From positions 826,003 to 890,002 of the forward strand of contig MU006099.1 of assembly GCA_010093705.1 (NCBI GenBank): 64,000 nucleotides of DNA. Direction: 5' to 3'. Positions 36,771-49,366 of the stretch are shown in pieces; within the stretch, counting starts at the first letter, position 1; the number at the start of each line of letters is the position of its first letter. A program made the translations under genes and the position numbers. The notes below the pieces were generated by a model, which ran no database searches, was not told where the DNA came from, and was given only the letters and a program-made list of their open reading frames with translations. This DNA is from Patellaria atrata CBS 101060 (taxonomy: Eukaryota; Ascomycota; Dothideomycetes; Patellariales; Patellariaceae).

Positions 36771-38700
36771 AGCAGAGCTATCGTGGAAGGAGAGTAATAA
36801 GAGAAGGGGGTTCATTCAACTGGGGATAGCAGCTGAGCACACGGAATGAAGGTGTTTTCTTAAACCTCAAACAGCAGTGGTTCGTAGGGCAACGTCGCAC
36901 GGGGTTAGTTTCTGTGAAAATTCGGATCGTTCGGGTTTTGTGGTCGGGGCCGTATGCGGCTGGGGCCAATATTCTCTCCACTAAATTTTTCTGTACTTCT
37001 ATTTGGACCATGTGGACCATCTATTCGGTTCTTCCGTCACAAATCGTGGACGAACGATGGGTTACTCCTTTGGAGCTTCAGAAGTCTCCGCCCCTTCTTT
37101 CATTTTTCTACTCAGACAGGGGGTGATGTCGAGTGGTGCTGGATTTGGCGTTAGCAACGACGTTTTGAACATTGGACGGCCGGCTTCCTTCGCTGGGGCT
37201 TGGTTATAAGAACAATATGTCGATTTCATACTTTGTATCAGATTAAAATCAGAATACTTTCTGCGTCGATAACTGAAACCTAATGCTGTGAACTGTCCTC
37301 GAAGTACATCTAGATACCATACACAATTATATAAGCAGCGTAGTATTTGCCCGAACGACCTAACACAACACGACCTGCTCTTGCATCTCCGCACGTCTCC
37401 AGCGCTTTTTCACCTCAGGATCCATTAGACCTTATTGCCAGATCGATTTCAACGCTCTTTACTATTATATATATACGAATAGCGCTCTACTAGCTTTACA
37501 TACCAACGGAATGGGCTTTGATTCCTCCGTTATTCCCACAAAAAATAAAATCCTTCAACCTTCCAACTCTACATTTGCCCGAAAACTGTCCCTCTTTCCT
37601 TCTAAAACTAGCAAGAAGCCGATAGAGAATGTGTCAACATTTCCGTAAACCTGTGTTGATAGCTTCTTGAGAGCAAATCTCTTAAACGGCCTTTCGTATC
37701 ATTACCTATAACGAAGTGCAACACGTATTTCCCATATTAATGAGTATAGGGAGCTCAATACCTCTACTTCGATAACCCAGCAGTTCCATCTTCATTCAAG
37801 TCGGCGAAATAGAGAAAGAGAGATACCATCTGCCAGAAAGTCTATGTTCGAATATGGGGTCTCCGATGATCCAGCACGTTGGTGAATCCGGATACCAGAA
37901 CACACTGAGAAAGTAAATCTCCTAGTCACCTCTTATTAGCAATATCGGATGTCAGCACTGGTTATACTAATAAGGATAGAGTGACATCAAATAAAAAGTG
38001 CGGTCTAGGTAATTGAAGCCAAGGTAAAGCCTCTATATCCTCCCGAATATAGGGATTTCTGCAGGAGTCATTAAAGTTCTAATAAATATCGGCGATGTGT
38101 CGAAGTTGCATAAGCCTCGTTTCTACCCTCTTTACGTCAAATATACATACGAATTTCTGGTTCTCTTGTTACCAACTTGTTGTAGAACGTTGAGATCCCT
38201 TAGTCAATCATGGAATGATCATTCCTCCATGTACATCAAATCATAGGGGAAAATTCCATTGATACGACGATTAGTCCGAAGAATGACATTTCTAAGATGT
38301 CTACATGTATCACTTGTCAGTTCAACGAATACTTTCCCCACTACTAGACGCCCGTTCTCTACTTTCATGCACGTAACTGGACTTTCAAATGCGTACTCCA
38401 AAGCAGAAATAGAGATTTTGATGAACCTCAAGGCGGAGGTATGGCAATATACTACCTTACTTTTCACAATGGCGCTGCTGTCACCGCTTTCCGCTTCGGA
38501 CTCCCGCAGACACCATAGCTAAAACTGTAACAGGCTAGAGCCTAGTGGTATGGGCGCGCCCTGCATCCGAAGATCAGCCAGTAATATTTTCCTCAAATCT
38601 GCCCTCAGACTCTTCTTTTCTCCTTTATCTTGATTGTAGATAGCATCTGGACTAGATAATTGGAACACAATTACTAGAGGCCGCTCACAAAAACGAGGAT
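36771..38700. other. Intergenic, start of gene-poor region
   Basis: About 1.9 kb without a supported gene. Short open frames here have no family features. Composition becomes AT-rich from about 37.2 kb. Confidence 0.5.
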
Positions 38701-39059
38701 GCAAGCCGATGGTCTCTTACAACTCATATATACGTGTTTGGGGCATATATCCCATAGGAGAGAGGAGATAAAAAAGCTGCCTGATAAGTTTTGTGAAGAA
38801 GGTATCATGGCTAGCATTCGATTTCTGACATGCTGGGATGAGGTGAACCTTGATACTTCCGGCCATATGAGCCGCGTTGCTTAATCACAGAGTAACTGTT
38901 GCCACTTCATTACATCCTGCCAGAGCACCACAGCTATATTATGAAGACTTTCTGGGGATATTAAACAGTACAACGATCCCGACCTTTGACAGGAGAACGG
39001 CAGTCATCCATCAGTTTGAAGCTTCGGTAACCCTACCAGATATGAAACTACATCTTTAA
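38701..39059 (+). pseudogene. DUF1996 (secreted, WSC-associated family) relic
   Basis: Two adjacent frames carry pieces of a DUF1996 protein in the right order. LPDKFCEEGIMASIRFLTCWDEVNLDTSGHMSRV (positions about 38780-38880) matches the family block C-GGI-S-I-CWDGVNLDSPDHKSHV. After a TAA and frameshift, LHPARAPQLYYEDFLGILNST aligns with HPVKIPQVMLE-WDTTKFNN of the intact copy at 50.5-51.9 kb. The remainder of the protein is absent. It is a degraded paralogue rather than a truncated live gene, since stops and frame changes separate the blocks. Confidence 0.62.
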
Positions 39060-40666
39060 CTGGAAAAGTGACGTTTCATAACGAGCTAGAGATGCCAACT
39101 GCGATTCTCCACGTTCGGAGCTAAAGCAACAAACTATTTCGAAGGGGAACGAATGTGGTATGAAACCTGCGGTTCAAGAGCATATCGACGGATACGAGCG
39201 AAAGGGGCTTCGTGCCGTATGCACTTTCTAACACTTAGTATGATGGGGCTTAGTGAACTACCTGGAGGCATGCCTGTTCTTGGCTCCTAGAGATGGTATC
39301 CCGCATTCCTTTGCGCATGCTAAGAAACTATTTTACTTACATTCAGCATTATTCGTATTTCTCTTTATGGTTACTGTAGCAACAAGGTAGGTCATGTCGG
39401 GTTTACCGCTACTTCGTTACCTTACTGTCGAACATATACGGTATTGATATTACATCTGGGGACCAACCGTGATGGATAATTCTCCAATAGCATAAGCAGC
39501 TACCTTGAAATAATGAGACATCCAATGAAACAAAAGGAAGTCCAAAAGGAGGTTAACTAGATGTAATAAATATAGAATGAGGTATCATATTATGTCAATG
39601 TCTACCGACTCCCACTTCCTGTATTGTAGAGAAAAGTTAATAGACTTGAGTAAGGCGACTCAACAGCAGGAAAGGTATAAAGAAGTTGCGGGAATATGTG
39701 CTAGAATATTTGAATGTCGCTGTTGTAACCTCAGTTTGTTCTTGTTACGGAACGGTATACTAACCGGTCAGTGACTAGGCACTGCTAGTCTCACGGTAAG
39801 GGAGATTGGTCGGCCCGAGAGGCTTGGCTCACGCATGTCTTCTCGTCTACTCGTAGCTAGAACTAGAGCAATTCAACTCACTTTTACCACAGCTCTATGC
39901 TCGTTTCTTAACAGTTCTCTTCTTGCAGTTACCGTAGAAGCGTTGAGTTGCATGGTGATCTTATTCTTGAAAGAGACCAACACACCTTACATATTTTTTC
40001 TTTTATTAGAGTTTACATTGTGTATAATTCTTATGCAATTTTATTTTCTCCTCCACATGCACGACAGATTCCTATGCAGACTTTTTTCGTTTCACTTACT
40101 CCACCTTGGACAACGGCCACATCATTTTATACATTCTGAATAGCAGTTTGCCTCATCTCTTCCTGTTCCTTTCTGAAATCTTTGTTATTCTATAGCTAAT
40201 TCATTCATTCATTCCTTCCTCTCCATAAGAGGGAAATGACCGGAAAGATGAGCGATATCGATGCTTCGATGTATCGACGACATGTTATATCAATACGTGG
40301 AAAGCTGTAAGAAATGTACAGTTGAGACCTGATTAAGGCAGCCCAATCCTTAGTCCATAATATATCTTGAGTTCAGTCACCTAGTAAAACAGTAATAATT
40401 ATACATTAAACGAAGACTGCATAACTGGCAAGTGGAAAAACAGAATATATCACTTTGCTTGGCTTGGATCCGTCATATCCGCCAAATTACAGCGTCCGGT
40501 AATATGTAGATAAGGGCTGCAGAGCAAGACATGCATTCTTCAATTACTTGAAGATATGGCATGACAAACGTAAAAGTACTGTTCTTAAAGAAGTGATATC
40601 AAGGCGTTATAAGGCATAAATATCCCATTTTGAGGTCTATATAGCGAGTGATATTCTTTATAGCGG
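39060..40666. other. AT-rich gene-poor stretch
   Basis: About 1.6 kb. Open frames at 39577-39774 and 39835-40143 have no recognised features, and the second is merely hydrophobic because of T-rich DNA. Confidence 0.5.
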
Positions 40667-42031
40667 TCACTGATAGACGTAACAGAAAGGTCCAGCTGTA
40701 GTGCTCACCAACTGACCGCTTGGGATACTTCCTGTGGTAGCCGGCGCAACAATAGATAAATGCTGAAGATCACTCAGTTTTCCGGCTTTGCTGTTCATCA
40801 CCATCCATTCTGTCCCTCCCATGTATTGCTGCACGCGGGTTGCTGGGTCTTGATTCTGCCAGATCCACCAATGACGATCTACTTGTCCATGATGAAGCCA
40901 AAACGCTGGGTCAGCCGGGGACACGTAGAAGTCGCCAGCTGGGTCTCCCCAAATGGTGTAGTGACCTGCAGTATGAAGTGAGAATGCCTGTCGTGTGTCT
41001 GTTTGTAAGGTGTCTTGAAATACGCCTTGGTCCTTTGACGATGTGATGTGTTTCGCAATATCCTGCGGCCGGAGATACTGAGATGTGAAATAACTAGTTA
41101 CATCTCGGCGCATACACCGGGGGTTGTAGCCATATCCGTCAGGTCGAGGGTTTCTTGGAATTCCGATTTTGGGGTCCATAGAAGGCGCAATCGGACCGAC
41201 GTTAACAGTTGTACTGAGGCATAATCAGTCGCGGGTTTCTTATAAGACGAACATGAGATCATAAAACTTACTTCGCTAATGCACCCGTCATCACACAACC
41301 ACCACCATTGCCTGCGGGGACTTGCTGGCCAACCATTCCGAGAGGCTGGCCGCTATGGGCGACATATTCGCCATTCCCTCCCATACTATGTGCATCACCA
41401 TTGAAAATCGGCGACTTGAGCGGGTCAGGGTACTTCCCCCAGTTCCAATACTGTTTTTCTCGTTAGAGATACGGCACGATGGAGCTGTGTAGGGTATGTA
41501 GAATCTCACTGGTTGATAGCCTTTGTAGCCGCACTCGTCCCGAAGAGCTACTTCATATGCCCAGATATAATATCTATGCCAGTGCAAGAAGTTTGCTGTC
41601 CCATGAACCATATGAGTCATGTTGATGTGCACGATAACAAAGTCATCATAACGATTCTTCGCCCCTGGGTATTGACTTGAGCTCAACTTTGAGGGGGCAT
41701 TTAACAGACACTTGACTGCTTTCGTATAATCATCCCTTTCGTCGGTGGTGAGATCGCCACTACAATGCGAACATGTTAGCCCGACCATAATTTATAATAG
41801 AAATGGAGGTAGATATTACTATTCTTTTCGAATAACGACGTTGTCCCTATTACAAGAAGTATGGGAACTTCCATCCTGGAGCGTACCATCTAAGATCTTG
41901 TATGCATTCTCCAAAGCTATTGCAGCGAGCTCATCATCGGGGCCACGGGCAACCAGAGGAGCTCCTGATACAGCTGGCGCCAAAAGTAGGGAAACACCTA
42001 AGGCCGAGGATAGCTTCTTCCAGTTGACCAT
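40667..42031 (-). CDS. Secreted tyrosinase-family copper oxidase
   Basis: Four minus-strand exons (42031..41820, 41759..41510, 41450..41272, 41213..40667) keep one frame and give 395 residues. A signal peptide (KKLSSALGVSLLLAPAVSGA) and a short propeptide come first. The CuA site has HMVHG and, after nine residues, HWHRYY. The CuB site has LHTAGHYTIWGDP followed by DPAFWLHHGQVDRHWWIWQ. Intron phases match (Y, phase 0, N). The protein lacks the long C-terminal domain of melanin tyrosinases and ends soon after CuB, like the short secreted class. It probably oxidises phenols outside the cell. The neighbourhood contains other secreted proteins but no evident pathway cluster. Confidence 0.9.
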
Positions 42032-43786
42032 CTTGCAGACAGTTGGAAGGAATGAAAGCGAACAGAAATGCTAACCAATACCCCCATCTTATCTTTTGGT
42101 CCTGTCATGGAGATATAACTCTTTCTTGACACTGGAGACCTTGATCTGAATGTGACATACCACTATAGGAGACACTTTACTCACAACCAAATAGAAAACT
42201 GGGCAATTCAATCGCTGCAACTTGACTCGTCAAATATCATCGCGTGGTAAGTAAGCCGCACGTGGCAAATAAGGCACCCAATTACAAGTGCAGTATGTCT
42301 ACATAGTGATGACTCCCAAGCGCGCTGCCCTAATTAGACTGGGATTGTTAAGGAACGTGGCGCCAGTCCAAGTTTGCTAAGCTTTTCAAGTTCACCAAAG
42401 CTTAATTTAAGCTTACATTTAACCGGCGAAGATGAGGAGATGGAACCAGTGAAGAGAAAGGGATCGGCGACATCAATGTCGGCAATAAAATTCATCGGCA
42501 CGAAAGGATCATGGACATGGTATGCAACTGACTTTATGATATTAAAGAAATTTGATGTTGTGTTGCAAGGAGAGACAACGGAACGTTACTTCACACCGAG
42601 ACTAGTAAGACAGTATACCACGACATAGATACCTTGCTCGCGACCAATTTTATGGTAAGCTAAGAGAAGAGCAAATGAGGAGAGTTATATGAATCCGAAA
42701 ATTGAATATTGTTTGCAACAAACTTGATACAAGACAGTACACCGCAAAAAGATACAGGATATATTAAGGAGAATATGTAAGGTCTGAGAGGCTTACCTTT
42801 CCACGATGTAAACCCTAGTTTAAGGTATTTAAGAGTCATTGCAACCCGTATAGGGGGACTATTCGATAAACAAACTAACGTATTGTATCGAAAAATTACA
42901 CAATTGCGATTAATGACAGGACATCAATGAGATGAGTGTGAGCGGAAAGAATTTGCAGATGACTTTTAATTCTGCGGAAGATAAAGTGATTTGGAGACGC
43001 CGAATTGGTCTTAGCCCATGATCAGATGAACGGTGCACTAATTACGGTAGTTGATGCCATTGAGCTCGGCATGGGATAGAATCCTTTAAGAGAGTGGCAA
43101 ATAAGGTAATTAAGTCCTTCGCGTTGAAGCACCTGGCCAAAGAGGGGTGAGAGTTATTTCTAGGATAGCCTGATGGACATACTGACTGTTCAGAGCTGGT
43201 GGCCGCAATGGTTTCGGGCCTGCTATGCTTTAATCCTTTAGTAACCACTTTTAGCGAGCATACTTTCTATCAGTCGCTTCCAACTTGCCTTAATCCAGAG
43301 GTCAATATGATGAGGAAGACGGTAACTTTAGCGTCCCATTTTGAATAGCATATATACACACTGTTTAGCTGATGTGATACGTGTTCAAAACAGAACACAT
43401 ACTTACGTACCTTAACTGCTTCTAAATGAGGTAAACAAAGTATTCGTCTCCGCTTTTGATGTTTTGGACCGACCTTTTTGATTAATAGTAAGCTTGGGTC
43501 TATGAAGGTTAGACAACTGACAAGGAGCTAATGAATTCTTCCTTGATTCCAAACCGAATTCTGGGACGACTGAACTTGATTGCGAATGTCTCCGAAACAA
43601 ACTATAGTCGAGAGCATTGCTATTTCTTGGGCTTGACGGCTTTTTTGCACTCTGCCAGCCCCGAGAGCTTTTTACATTTGCATGTGCTCTTCGGAATCCC
43701 ATTGTCTAGACATGTTTTAATCTTGTCGTGACACTTTCGAACGCATGCGCCTCCGTCCAGTTAGAGATCGAGATCTGTCATCCAGC
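42032..43786. other. AT-rich gene-poor stretch
   Basis: About 1.75 kb. The frame at 42374-42628 contains GSWTWYATDF, a word resembling DUF2958-type domains, without the rest of such a domain. Nothing else is recognised. Confidence 0.45.
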
Positions 43787-44076
43787 TCATGCCGCGCAAG
43801 ATTCTCTGACAGTATTGCCTATAGAGCTGTTAGTGACGATCGAGAGGGAAATACGTGAGAAAGATAAATTGGGCGTAGTTTGAACTTACCACGTTGGTGG
43901 AATTCTTCAAGGCACTCATATAGAGCCGCTTGCACGGGAGCGGGTTTTTCAATCTTTGGAGCGGGGATATAACGTCTCTGTAGAGTTGCCTTAGAAACAG
44001 CTAAATTCTCGATCGCGTAAGCGTTAGTTAGGACGGTTCCCACCATAAAAAAGGCTGTTGTAAGTTTCATTTTCAT
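43787..44076 (-). CDS. Small secreted protein candidate (72 aa)
   Basis: Two exons, 44076..43890 and 43818..43787, with GTAAGT donor and TATAG acceptor, give 72 residues. The N-terminus MKMKLTTAFFMVGTVLTNAYA is a convincing signal peptide. The mature part (IENLAVSKATLQRR ... YECLEEFHQRGNTVRESCAA) has two cysteines that could form one disulphide. If the intron is retained the frame ends 22 codons later instead. No family is recognised. Size and signal peptide fit an effector-like secreted protein, but this is only a form-based suggestion. Confidence 0.42.
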
Positions 44077-44571
44077 TTGAGGTGTCGAGGAGCGGTTGAT
44101 TGTAACTTTGGATTAACTGACAGGATTATGTTTGTGGAAAATATAGAGAGACGAAGATTTACCTAGTATTGAAGTATATTTACTTAAGGAGGACAATGAT
44201 TTCATGGTCAGATGGATAGCAAAGAATTTATAGCATAGGCCACCAGAGAAGCAAGGAAAGGTTCGTTCTGAAAGACATCAAACAAAGAGATACAGATGCT
44301 GTAACGTATCAGATACTCTACATGAAAGTGAGGAAAGGGGATTGACCGGGGTTTTAGTCATTTCATGAAAAGAATGAATGAATGAACAAATGACTGCGAT
44401 AAAAGAATACATTAGATCTACTCGGCAATACTGTATAGCTTGACTGTTTCGAGACCTCTCCGCACTCGTGGTCGATCAGGGGGCAGGAATTGGCTCTATC
44501 ATGACTTCATGAGCAGATACCCTTGGAGAGAAAGGTGAGGTTAAGGTTGTAATCATGAGAAAGGATAGGGC

Positions 44572-44811
44572 TTAATGACAGATAGGGAGGACAGGACAAC
44601 TTCGGTAACGGTAAGAGCAGATTGCTGAAGGACAAATACGTTGTATATCATCCGGGCTTTTGACTGCGTAAGCCGCAATCACGGCGTATTTGACGGCTAC
44701 TGATAAGGGTTTAGCGATTGTATGGGAAAAGAAGCTGTCACAACGGTCGTCGGCCACCACGGGATTAGAACTCAGGGGCCAAATCCACAGAAAAAGAGCC
44801 AGTGGAAGCAA
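44572..44811 (-). CDS. Small secreted cysteine-containing protein candidate (79 aa)
   Basis: Single exon. MLPLALFLWIWPLSSNPVVA is a plausible signal peptide. The mature part holds five cysteines (DDRC, RIC, AIC, SC, PIC), spaced in the second half. No upstream intron or family match is seen. The odd number of cysteines and lack of a known fold keep confidence low. It may be chance coding sequence. Confidence 0.3.
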   Translation of the reverse strand: MLPLALFLWIWPLSSNPVVADDRCDSFFSHTIAKPLSVAVKYAVIAAYAVKSPDDIQRICPSAICSYRYRSCPVLPICH

Positions 44812-47011
44812 GCAGACAGAGTATGAACAACGGACGGTTCCAGACTAAGTCTACGACTTCGAGAAGAAAGAACGGCCTTTGAACTTGATCGCTAACGAAC
44901 GATTGAGATATTAGTTCTCAAGGACCTTCTGCTGATGCGGTCGAAGATGTCTTCCTAAACTAATAGTCTGACTCCTGAGAGCGCGGACGCCGCTTGCAGT
45001 ACCAGAGGGAAGGTAAACTGGAAAATGCTAGCAGTAAGTGGTTCTTCTATTAGACTTAACAAGTGTGCTTTAATAGAGAATGAGACTTAATAACTTGACG
45101 AACCGCTTATCCTGCTCTGTAAGTTTCGGACAATTTGTCCTCATACATATTACGAGGAAGTGCTTGCTACAAATGCTTTTAATATCTTATTAGGCCGTCG
45201 AATTGTACAAAAAGACTAGTCCTAGTTGCAATTGCTTTGCACTGTGAACATATGTTCTGTTCTTAGGAGTACTATTGTAGGTAACCCACGTAGACCTCGC
45301 CGCTTCTTTTATCGCTGTCTAACTGTGTCTATGTCTGCTCTGCTTCCCTCGAGAAAAAGCAGTGAGAAGTATAGCACTATAAGCATGCCAGTCCCCAATT
45401 CAAACTCAATGTCGTGATGCCGGCACCTGTCGTGTACCATGTTGATATCCTACTCTTCTCCTTCATTACTATCACGGTCCGCGTGTGCGTAAGGATGGTA
45501 GTCCAACGTTCCACTACCAGTCGCTGCTCTCGGCTATCCTTGCAGATTTTATTCTTCTTGAATAAGTATAATCTTAAGGTACTCTGCTTGGCTGGATAAT
45601 TGTATCTGGAAACCCTCAAGAGGATCTCTTCCAGAAGATAGTCTTTCAGGATCTATCTGACGCTCTAGGACTCTGACCTCGTGAGAAGATGCAATGTCGA
45701 TGAACTCATCTACCACTGTTAGGCGCCTAATGTAAAACCAGTTTGTCGCGAGGGTAAGCAATAGAGGGAATGGAGATACCAAAATCTGACTATGAAAAGG
45801 GGCGCACTTTTCCTCTACTATACAACGGACATACACGGTGTTAGGGAGCGCAGCTCTACAGATCAGTTCCGATTTCCGAAAGATTAATGACTGGGTCCAG
45901 TACAGGAGGAGTTTGAGCTCGACTAAGGGGACATTCAACTGGGCACTGCTAGGGAGGGATGTTGGAGGTTTAAAGACAGTTGAGTAAGCGAACACCCCTG
46001 GTCATTCAACGCTTGGCAATGGACCTTGGGACGGGACACACTCTCAGCCTGCGAACAAAGTGACCTGGGGTGTAAGTGAGTGATGGACGGAGATGTGATG
46101 ATAGAGTACAACTGGGACAACTCCATGCACTTTCGATCAGGGTAACCACTTCCTTGAATCCGGACTTTACGAATATCCCTCAGATGCATAAATGGCTCAG
46201 CAAACAGAAAGCCCGACAAATCGGTGCCTGGTATTATACTGTTATTCTGCACCCCACTGTACTGTACTGTATAGTATAGTTCAACTACCGGTCACCATCA
46301 TCATCATTTTACAGAAGCAGAAGCTCATTGTCCCCTTTAAGCTGGTCCAATAATACCACAGATAATGAGAGGGAGGGTTTTGTCAGAGATGCTTGAGAAT
46401 TACCTTACCGTCACCTCTTCCACATGTTCCCCATCAGGAGGACCGGCCCACTTCATCGAAGATATGCATTTTGCTAGAGATGGTTCATGCGCCATGACTA
46501 TGAACGCAAACCCCTGAACACTATAGTCTCCTTAAACGTCTAGAGGTCAATTCTTAGCTATCTTAAGCCCGATAGCACATCTTCAGCGATTGATTTCACT
46601 GTTTCGGTTGCCTCTCTAAAACCGTGGAACATAAAATCTTTCCCAGTTCTTAAATAGAAAATTTCGATTTAGGCTAATGTTTCGTTAGCTTTACATTGGC
46701 CCTGCAGCTTCGGCACTAGAACTAACTCATTAATGATGGTTTACCTTAGTACATCTTTAACTGAACTTCAACACATCTGTCATTTTCTTTTCTCCGTCAT
46801 CTTACTTTTACCTAGTTCTAAGGCTATATCCGCGACTTATCTATCACCTAAATACTCATCATCTTTGGGGTCTCTCACATACAACTGTATCCTAATCGAC
46901 CAAGGACAAGCAACATTTACCGCTCTGGCCGTGGCTTTGATGTTTCATTGAAACCTCAACAAAGAAAAGCAGTCTGGATAACGGGTCCATTTAAGAACTA
47001 GGAGAAGCACG
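44812..47011. other. AT-rich gene-poor stretch before the GH94 gene
   Basis: About 2.2 kb with no supported gene. A TACTGTACTGTA-type near-palindrome lies near 46255-46275. Open frames at 45549-45995 and 45935-46252 have no features. Confidence 0.45.
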
Positions 47012-49366
47012 ATGCTGGGCTCCACTGAAAGCGGCGAACGCTATGAATTGACGAGCCCTACCGCCATGCCAAAAGCAGGTGGCTTCCTCTGGAACCAGAA
47101 GATGATGATACAAGCTACATGCCGCGGATATACTACAGCGCAATTCATGCAACCCGAGCCAGCAAAGTACGCTCATGCGCCTAACGTGGAAGCTAAGACC
47201 TTTATGCAACCAGAGCAGAACTACTACGCACACCACCCTGGCCGCTTTGTGTACGTAAAAGACGAGGAGAATGGCCGTTTGTTTTCTGCGCCGTACGAAC
47301 CTGTACGCGCTCCCCTAGATCGTTTCATTTTTTCGGTCGGCAAGAGTGACCTCAAATGGACCGTAGAGAACCTCGGGATACAGGTTGAAATGACTTTAGG
47401 ACTACCCACCAAAGATGTCGTGGAGCTATGGACCGTCAAGGTTACTAACGTCTCCGGCTCACTGCGCAAGCTCAGTGTTACCCCTTACTTCCCAATAGGT
47501 TATATGTCCTGGATGAACCAGTCCGCCGAGTATCGTTCTGATTTAGGCGGTGTGGTGGCTAGCAGTATCACGCCTTATCAAAAGGCGACTGACTACTTTA
47601 AGAATAAGTATCTAAAAGATAAAACGTACTTCCTATGTGAAAGCCCTCCAAATTCATGGGAAACTATGCAACAAGCTTTTGAAGGAGAGGGAGGGTTGCA
47701 TGCTCCATCTGCACTGTTGGAACCGGACCTTTTGGGCGGCGATGCACACTATGAAACCCCAGCTGCTGTTGTGCAGTACCGCCTCACCCTGGAACCGGAT
47801 GAATCTCGTGAGTACCGTTTCTTGTTTGGTCCTGCTTTTGATGATGTGGAGATACGCGGTATACGCGACAAATACCTAAGTAGCGAAGGATTTGCTCAGT
47901 CAGCACGTGAGTACACATCCTATATCGAACAAGGGCGTGGTTGCCTGCAGATCGAGACTCCGGATAAGGACTTGGATAATTTTGTCAACCACTGGTTGCC
48001 ACGCCAAGGATACTATCACGGTGACGTGAATCGTTTGACGACCGACCCACAGACTCGTAACTATCTTCAAGATAATATGGGCATGAGCTTTATCAAGCCC
48101 GAGGTAGCGCGAAATGCGTTCATTACCGCCCTTGCACAACAAGAAGCCAGCGGCGCCATGCCAGACGGAATCTTGTTAGCTGAAGGAGCCGAACTGAAGT
48201 ATATCAACCAGATCCCACACACAGACCATTGCGTGTGGCTGCCGGTGACGCTAGAGGTGTATCTGGCCGAAACAGCCGATTACGATCTATTAAAGGAGGA
48301 GGTACGCAGCGCGAATGGTGATACCTATACCGTATTCCAGCGCTTTAGCCGCGCGATGGACTGGTTACTATCGGAACGTGATGAGCGAGGTTTAAGTTAT
48401 ATCGCCCAGGGCGACTGGTGCGACCCAATGAACATGGTAGGACGAAAAGGCAAAGGGGTATCAGGCTGGCTCACCATAGCTTCTGGCTACGCGCTCAACT
48501 TGTGGGCTGCGGTCTGTGAACAGCAGGGGAAACTAGAAGTAGCAGCCCGCTATCGAGATGGTGCACGGGATTTGAATGAAGCAGCAAATATCCACTTCTG
48601 GAATGGTGACTGGTATGCACGTGGTATCACAGATGATGGGGTTGTCTTCGGAACTCGGAACGACCACGAAGGCCGCATCTGGCTGAACCCTCAATCGTGG
48701 TCCATTCTAAGCGGCGCAGCCAGTGCTGAACAGCGCGCCAAAATGCTACCGGAGGTAGAAAGTCAGTTGAGCACACCATATGGTATCACCATGTTCGGAC
48801 CTCCTTTCAGTGGTATGCGTGAGGATATCGGTCGGGTGACACAAAAATATCCCGGCTCTGCTGAAAACGCCTCTGTGTATAATCACGCGGCCATATTCTA
48901 CATTTATAGTTTATACACTATTGGCGAGGGCGACCGAGCATACAAGCTGCTGCGTCAAATGTTACCAGGACCGAGTGAAGAGGACTATCTCCAGCGTGGC
49001 CAGCTACCTGTATACATTCCGAATTACTACCGTGGAGCATGGCACCAATATCCACGCACCGCAGGCCGGTCAAGTCAGCTGTTCAACACCGGCACCGTAT
49101 CGTGGGCGTACCGTTGCTTTATTGAATGTTTATGCGGACTACGGGGAGATGCAGAGGGACTCTTGATTCAACCCCAACTACCATCTTCATGGTCTGGTAT
49201 TAAAGCTACTCGACTTTTCCGCGGCGCAAAGTTTGTGATTGACATCCATCGTGGAGATGTGGAAGAGGTGAAGGTTATGTGTGCCGGCCAGCCATTGTCT
49301 GAGCCTCGTATAACGAATATTGAGCCTGGTGTCCTCTACAATGTTACCGTTTCAATACCATACTAG
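47012..49366 (+). CDS. GH94 phosphorylase, cellobionic-acid phosphorylase type
   Basis: One exon of 784 residues with no intron, unusual beside the multi-exon genes around it. The sequence is a full GH94: N-terminal beta-sandwich ([28 protein letters not shown]), an (alpha/alpha)6 barrel beginning [16 protein letters not shown], and the general-acid Asp in [16 protein letters not shown] near residue 467. A phosphate-site region follows ([22 protein letters not shown]), then a C-terminal beta-domain. GH94 enzymes of this subtype split 4-O-beta-D-glucosyl-D-gluconate (cellobionic acid) with phosphate into glucose 1-phosphate and gluconate. They are described from cellulolytic bacteria and Neurospora. 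There is no signal peptide, so it is cytosolic and needs uptake of oxidised cellulose fragments. Subtype assignment within GH94 is from memory of family features. Confidence 0.85.
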   Translation: MLGSTESGERYELTSPTAMPKAGGFLWNQKMMIQATCRGYTTAQFMQPEPAKYAHAPNVEAKTFMQPEQNYYAHHPGRFVYVKDEENGRLFSAPYEPVRAPLDRFIFSVGKSDLKWTVENLGIQVEMTLGLPTKDVVELWTVKVTNVSGSLRKLSVTPYFPIGYMSWMNQSAEYRSDLGGVVASSITPYQKATDYFKNKYLKDKTYFLCESPPNSWETMQQAFEGEGGLHAPSALLEPDLLGGDAHYETPAAVVQYRLTLEPDESREYRFLFGPAFDDVEIRGIRDKYLSSEGFAQSAREYTSYIEQGRGCLQIETPDKDLDNFVNHWLPRQGYYHGDVNRLTTDPQTRNYLQDNMGMSFIKPEVARNAFITALAQQEASGAMPDGILLAEGAELKYINQIPHTDHCVWLPVTLEVYLAETADYDLLKEEVRSANGDTYTVFQRFSRAMDWLLSERDERGLSYIAQGDWCDPMNMVGRKGKGVSGWLTIASGYALNLWAAVCEQQGKLEVAARYRDGARDLNEAANIHFWNGDWYARGITDDGVVFGTRNDHEGRIWLNPQSWSILSGAASAEQRAKMLPEVESQLSTPYGITMFGPPFSGMREDIGRVTQKYPGSAENASVYNHAAIFYIYSLYTIGEGDRAYKLLRQMLPGPSEEDYLQRGQLPVYIPNYYRGAWHQYPRTAGRSSQLFNTGTVSWAYRCFIECLCGLRGDAEGLLIQPQLPSSWSGIKATRLFRGAKFVIDIHRGDVEEVKVMCAGQPLSEPRITNIEPGVLYNVTVSIPY

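Noticed and set aside
39835-40143. Hydrophobic 102-codon frame, possible membrane protein
   Set aside because: Hydrophobicity follows from T-rich DNA; no topology or conserved motif.
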